From: Bacteroidota bacterium
GTDB lineage: Bacteria > Bacteroidota > Bacteroidia > Flavobacteriales > Weeksellaceae
Direction: 5' to 3'
Assembly (NCBI GenBank): GCA_023458415.1
Contig: JAEWZO010000030.1
Span: 1 to 33,943 of the forward strand
Length of the DNA stretch: 33,943 nucleotides
A program made the translations under genes and the position numbers. The notes beneath the pieces were generated by a model. That model did no database searches, was not told where the DNA came from, and saw only the letters and a program-made list of their open reading frames with translations. Shown piece by piece: positions 31,094 through 33,943 of the stretch; the stretch's first letter is position 1, and every line of letters starts with the position of its first letter.

Positions 31094-32020
31094 TTACAGT
31101 TTCAAATCGCCGTTTACGTTTCTTACAGCATCGGCTGCTTCAGCGAATTTTGCTTTTTCAGCGTCGGTAAGTTCGATTTCAACAATTTTTTCAACACCGT
31201 TTTTGCCGATAATTGCCGGAACACCCAGACAGATATCGCTTTGTCCGTATTCACCGTCCAACATCAGCGAGCAAGGAATCATTTTTTTCTGGTCGCAAGC
31301 AATTGCCTGAACCATTACGGAAACCGCCGCTCCCGGAGCGTACCACGCAGAAGTTCCTAAGAGTTTAGTAAGTGTAGCACCTCCAACTTTGGTTTCTTCG
31401 ATTACGTAATTCTGTTTTTCTTCGTTCAGGAATGCCGTCACAGGAACTCCGTTTCTGGTAGCTTTGCTCAAAAGTGGAAGCATACCTGTGTCGCTGTGCG
31501 CTGCGATTACCATTCCGTCTACGTCAGAAATTGGTGCTTCCAAAGCTTCAGCCAATCTGTATTTGAAACGTGCGCTGTCCAAAGCACCGCCCATTCCGAT
31601 GATTCTTTCTTTTGGAAGTCCGGAAGTTTTGTGAACCAAATACGCCATGGTATCCATTGGGTTGGAAACCACGATGATGATTACGTTTGGTGAGTTTTTA
31701 ACCAGGTTTGCGGTTACTTCTTTTACAATTCCGGCGTTGATTCCGATCAATTCTTCACGCGTCATTCCCGGTTTTCTTGGGATTCCGGAAGTAATCACTG
31801 CCACGTCGGAACCTGCAGTTTTGGAGTAATCGTTGGTAGATCCTGTAATTTTTGTATCGAAGCCGTTCAGAGATGCAGTCTGCATCAAATCCATCGCTTT
31901 TCCTTCAGCGAAACCTTCTTTAATGTCTACCAAAACAACTTCAGAACAGAAGTTTTTCATGGCAATGTACTCTGCGCAAGATGCTCCAACGGCACCTGCT
32001 CCAACTACGGTAACTTTCAT
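31094..32020 (-). CDS. mdh: Malate dehydrogenase
   Basis: Mdh interconverts malate and oxaloacetate with NAD in the TCA cycle. The 308-residue protein is of the lactate-dehydrogenase-like type: NAD motif VVGAGAVGASCAEY near residue 5, acidic residue in VLVDIKEG near 33, substrate arginines in GIPRKPGMTREEL near 80, VSNPMDTMAYLVHK near 118, and the proton relay His in MVIAAHSDTGMLPL near 172. The active-site loop reads RKPGMTR, where Arg at the position that is Gln in lactate dehydrogenase indicates malate. It has a well-formed -33/-7 promoter and its own terminator, so it is monocistronic. Confidence 0.95.
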   Translation of the reverse strand: MKVTVVGAGAVGASCAEYIAMKNFCSEVVLVDIKEGFAEGKAMDLMQTASLNGFDTKITGSTNDYSKTAGSDVAVITSGIPRKPGMTREELIGINAGIVKEVTANLVKNSPNVIIIVVSNPMDTMAYLVHKTSGLPKERIIGMGGALDSARFKYRLAEALEAPISDVDGMVIAAHSDTGMLPLLSKATRNGVPVTAFLNEEKQNYVIEETKVGGATLTKLLGTSAWYAPGAAVSVMVQAIACDQKKMIPCSLMLDGEYGQSDICLGVPAIIGKNGVEKIVEIELTDAEKAKFAEAADAVRNVNGDLKL

Positions 32021-32118
32021 AATATACTTATTTATTGTTTTTTTAGATATTATAAACCTTACGGTTTCCTATTATAAATTAAAAATGTTGAATTCTGGAT
32101 TATGAATAATCCCGATTC

Positions 32119-32149
32119 CAAATTTACGAAATGTTGAAATTTTGCACAA
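32119..32149 (-). promoter_or_regulatory. Bacteroidetes promoter (-33 TTG, -7 TAAATTTG) for mdh
   Basis: On the minus strand TTG (32149-32147), a 20-nt spacer and TAAATTTG (32126-32119) match the -33/-7 pattern. The leader to the ATG at 32020 is about 95 nt, longer than others in this window. The rest of the 253-bp gap (32150-32219) shows nothing I recognise. Confidence 0.68.
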
Positions 32150-32219
32150 TTTTAGGAGATAAAAAATGCGCACAAAGAATTCAGTATGAGATTGCACAGA
32201 TGCATGCCGATTTTCTCAT

Positions 32220-32244
32220 AAAAAACTCTCACTCACTCCGTGAA
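32220..32244 (-). terminator. Possible weak terminator of the nucleoid-associated protein gene
   Basis: On the minus strand TTCAC (32244-32240) can pair with GTGAG (32232-32228) over a 7-nt loop, then AG and six T residues. Short stem with one G-U pair, so uncertain. Confidence 0.35.
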
Positions 32245-32273
32245 AAACTCCTAAAACTCTGCGGAAGAAAATT

Positions 32274-33289
32274 TTAATCTTCCTTCTCGAAATACAGCCG
32301 GTAAAATTTTCCTTTTTCGTCCTGTCCGGTTTCTATCATTTTTCGGTCACCGTGAACGTAAATGTGGAAATTCTTGTCGAGTTTGATGATCGATTTAAAA
32401 TAACGCTGATTTTTTTTCACCGCCGCAGTGTTGATTGGGAAACTTTCCTCAATTGAAACCTGCATATCCTGTTCGTAATCGCTTTTGAAATTGCCGAAAC
32501 TTTCAATCACATTTTCATCCTGAAGCACTTCTTTCGTAAATTCCTCATAGTCGAACTGCTCTTTTTCCTTAAAGAAATTGAGAGATTTATTCAGAAAATC
32601 GGCCTGATCAGCTTTCGAAACTTCAAATTCCGTTGGTAACTGTTTTGTGATGTAATCTTTATACACCTGCAGTGTTTCCTGCGTGTGGAAATATTCATCA
32701 TTTCGTTGACGAACCTTCAGGAAATCTTCAACCAATAGTATTCATCGCCATTTTTATTATTATCAACCACCGAAACTGCAAATCCTGTTTCCTTGAAATT
32801 ATCGTAAATCAGACAGCCTTTATCCAGTTTTGAAAGTCCGATTCCGAAGTCTTTTTCAATTTCGAAAGATTCGTTCTGAGGAAAAATCTTCAGGAAAGGA
32901 TTTTTATTTTCTGTTTTGAAGATGCCGATTTTATCTATTTTATTTGCATCAGTGTTTTCTTCACTTTCAAAGTAGCAGATGAAAACTTCACCGCTCTGAA
33001 CACGTGGATTTTCTGTGATTTCGTACAGGTGTTTTGCAATGTTCTCACTTTCCCACAAGAATTTATCGCGGTCCTCAAAAATTTCAGCAACTGAGGAGTA
33101 AACCGGATTATTCACCAAATAAGAATCGCTGTAAAACTGAAACTGTTCTTCTGACTTAAATGCCTTCAGGAAAAAATCCGAAAGCAGTTCCTTCACATCA
33201 TCTTCCAACTGAAGCTCTTCTGAAGAAAGGATTAAAGCTTCCTGATTAATGTGGTTTCCGACTCTGTGAACAATTATTTTTGAAAGCAT
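32274..33289 (-). pseudogene. Nucleoid-associated protein (NdpA/NA37 family), split by a frameshift
   Basis: Two overlapping minus-strand frames together form one nucleoid-associated protein of the YejK/NdpA (NA37) family. The first starts at ATG 33289 (MLSKIIVHRVGNHINQEALI) and ends at 32717 shortly after GDEYYWLKIS. The second continues with VEDFLKVRQRNDEYFHTQET to the stop at 32274. Homologues read W-hydrophobic-EDFL without a break, and TATTGGTTGAAG near 32729-32737 would restore the frame if one G were added. Start to stop is 1016 bp, one short of 339 codons. Either the gene was recently inactivated or the base is a sequencing error. The family binds DNA but its role is poorly known. The 194 bp upstream to the next gene have a doubtful TATCTTCG box at 33313-33320. 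Confidence 0.85.
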
Positions 33290-33483
33290 TTTTATCTGAA
33301 TTTTAGAGGTGCGAAGATAGATTTTTAAGCCGTCAAAAACAAAAGCCAATTTCTCGAGTTGCAATTTTTTTCGAGATTAAGCTGCAGTTTCATTCAAGAA
33401 AAAACATCGGTGAGATAGATTTTTTCAACAGGTTTTAAGGCGGTTTCACAACAAAATTCCTTAAAATTGAAAAAAAGAAAAAA

Positions 33484-33943
33484 ATGAAACTTTCCATACT
33501 TGACCAAGGACCGATTTCCGACGGACAAACTCCCCAAAAAGCCCTTGAAAACATGCGAGAAGCGGTAAAACTCGCCGATAAATTGGGATATCACCGTTTT
33601 TGGTTTGCGGAACATCATAATACACCGGGTTTTGCAAGTTCTGCACCGGAACTTTCCATTGCTCATCTTGCCGGACAAACCGAAAAAATCCGACTCGGAA
33701 CCGGCGGAACGATGATGATGCATTATGCTCCTTACAAGATGGCCGAAACCTTCAAAACGCTTTCTGCATATGCACCCGGAAGAATTGATTTTGGCGCAGG
33801 ACGCGCTCCCGGTGGTGACGGAAAAGCGATTATGGCTTTGTCGGAAGGAAAGGATACAAGATTTCAGGATTTGTACCAGAAACTATCGGAAACACTGCAG
33901 TTGATGAAAGATGAGAACGGTGAAGATTTTTATAATCAGAACG
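33484..33943 (+). CDS. LLM class flavin-dependent oxidoreductase, N-terminal part (cut by window edge)
   Basis: The frame opens at ATG 33484 and is still open at the edge, giving 153 residues. It starts MKLSILDQGPISDGQTPQKA and has LGYHRFWFAEHHNTPGFASS near residue 33, IRLGTGGTMMMHYAPYKMAE near 69, and YAPGRIDFGAGRAPGG near 96. These are hallmarks of bacterial-luciferase-like (LLM) flavin monooxygenases of the single-component MsnO8/YhbW type. The enzyme uses reduced FMN and oxygen on an unknown substrate. A short leader with AAAAAGAAAAAA precedes the ATG; no clear -7 box was found. The C-terminal half is outside the window. Confidence 0.9.
   Translation, partial: MKLSILDQGPISDGQTPQKALENMREAVKLADKLGYHRFWFAEHHNTPGFASSAPELSIAHLAGQTEKIRLGTGGTMMMHYAPYKMAETFKTLSAYAPGRIDFGAGRAPGGDGKAIMALSEGKDTRFQDLYQKLSETLQLMKDENGEDFYNQN

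Noticed and set aside
32226..32268. Repeated AAAACTC/ACTCC wording near the end of the nucleoid-protein gene
   Set aside because: Copies are short and degenerate; at best it contributes to a weak terminator. It recalls flavobacterial intergenic repeats but I cannot support that from one copy.
1..33943. Mobile element, phage, CRISPR, toxin-antitoxin or defence system
   Set aside because: No transposase, integrase, regular repeats, tRNA-flanked insertion or known defence domain was found; the two-frame region at 32274-33289 is a frameshifted gene and not a toxin-antitoxin pair.

Overview
This looks like ordinary chromosomal core DNA of a flavobacterium in the Chryseobacterium/Kaistella (Weeksellaceae) group. 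The sequence is AT-rich. Many starts are preceded by the Bacteroidetes -7 box TAnnTTTG rather than sigma70 boxes. There is a type IX secretion (T9SS) sorting domain, a PafA-type phosphatase like that of Elizabethkingia, and many short flavobacterial lipoproteins. I saw no rRNA, tRNA, CRISPR array, IS element, integrase or phage gene.

Layout. 1-1441 (minus): a GH25 lysozyme followed by an ABC-F ATPase cut by the window edge. 1504-4922 (plus): tight operon NDH-2, trmD, EEP-family nuclease, Lrp/AsnC regulator. 4966-5706: deoC. 5782-6138 (minus): a mini-protein that is only a signal peptide plus a T9SS sorting domain. 6268-7263: hemB. 7296-7595 (minus): TM2 protein. 7707-12450 (plus): LptB with an unusual C-terminal extension, ABC exporter, lipoprotein, PduO-type adenosyltransferase, thiamine pyrophosphokinase. 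12527-15479: speA, speB, AlkB-like dioxygenase. 15609-16514: a BON lipoprotein and a BON-SH3 protein with highly-expressed-type codon use. 16643-18070: dicarboxylate/amino acid symporter. 18222-19600: Mrp carrier and Nfu scaffold. 23138-19648 (minus): cdd, ppx, an SPFH-tail mini-protein, acyl-CoA synthetase. 23261-24307: OYE-family reductase. 27974-24335 (minus): HExxH mini-protein, PLP desulfhydrase/ACC deaminase-like enzyme, glucosaminidase-LysM, hemL. 28015-29148 (plus): 57-residue Cys-rich protein, DUF4136 lipoprotein, HPF/RaiA-like protein. 30841-29195 (minus): PafA-like phosphatase. 32020-31094 (minus): malate dehydrogenase. 33289-32274 (minus): nucleoid-associated protein gene broken by a frameshift. 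33484-end: luciferase-like oxidoreductase, cut by the edge.

Functionally the window holds housekeeping and envelope functions: respiration (NDH-2, Mdh), haem synthesis (HemL, HemB), Fe-S assembly (Mrp, Nfu), polyamine synthesis (SpeA to agmatine, SpeB to putrescine), cell-wall turnover (GH25, glucosaminidase) and LPS export (LptB). Convergent gene pairs repeatedly share one symmetrical hairpin with an A-tract before and a T-tract after it.

The least ordinary items are a structured intergenic element at about 30923-31038 resembling a recurrent flavobacterial RNA (possibly Flavo-1), the stand-alone T9SS sorting domain, the LptB extension, the HExxH mini-protein, the SPFH-tail mini-protein, and the frameshifted nucleoid protein. 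I did not find a convincing new multi-gene defence or mobile system.
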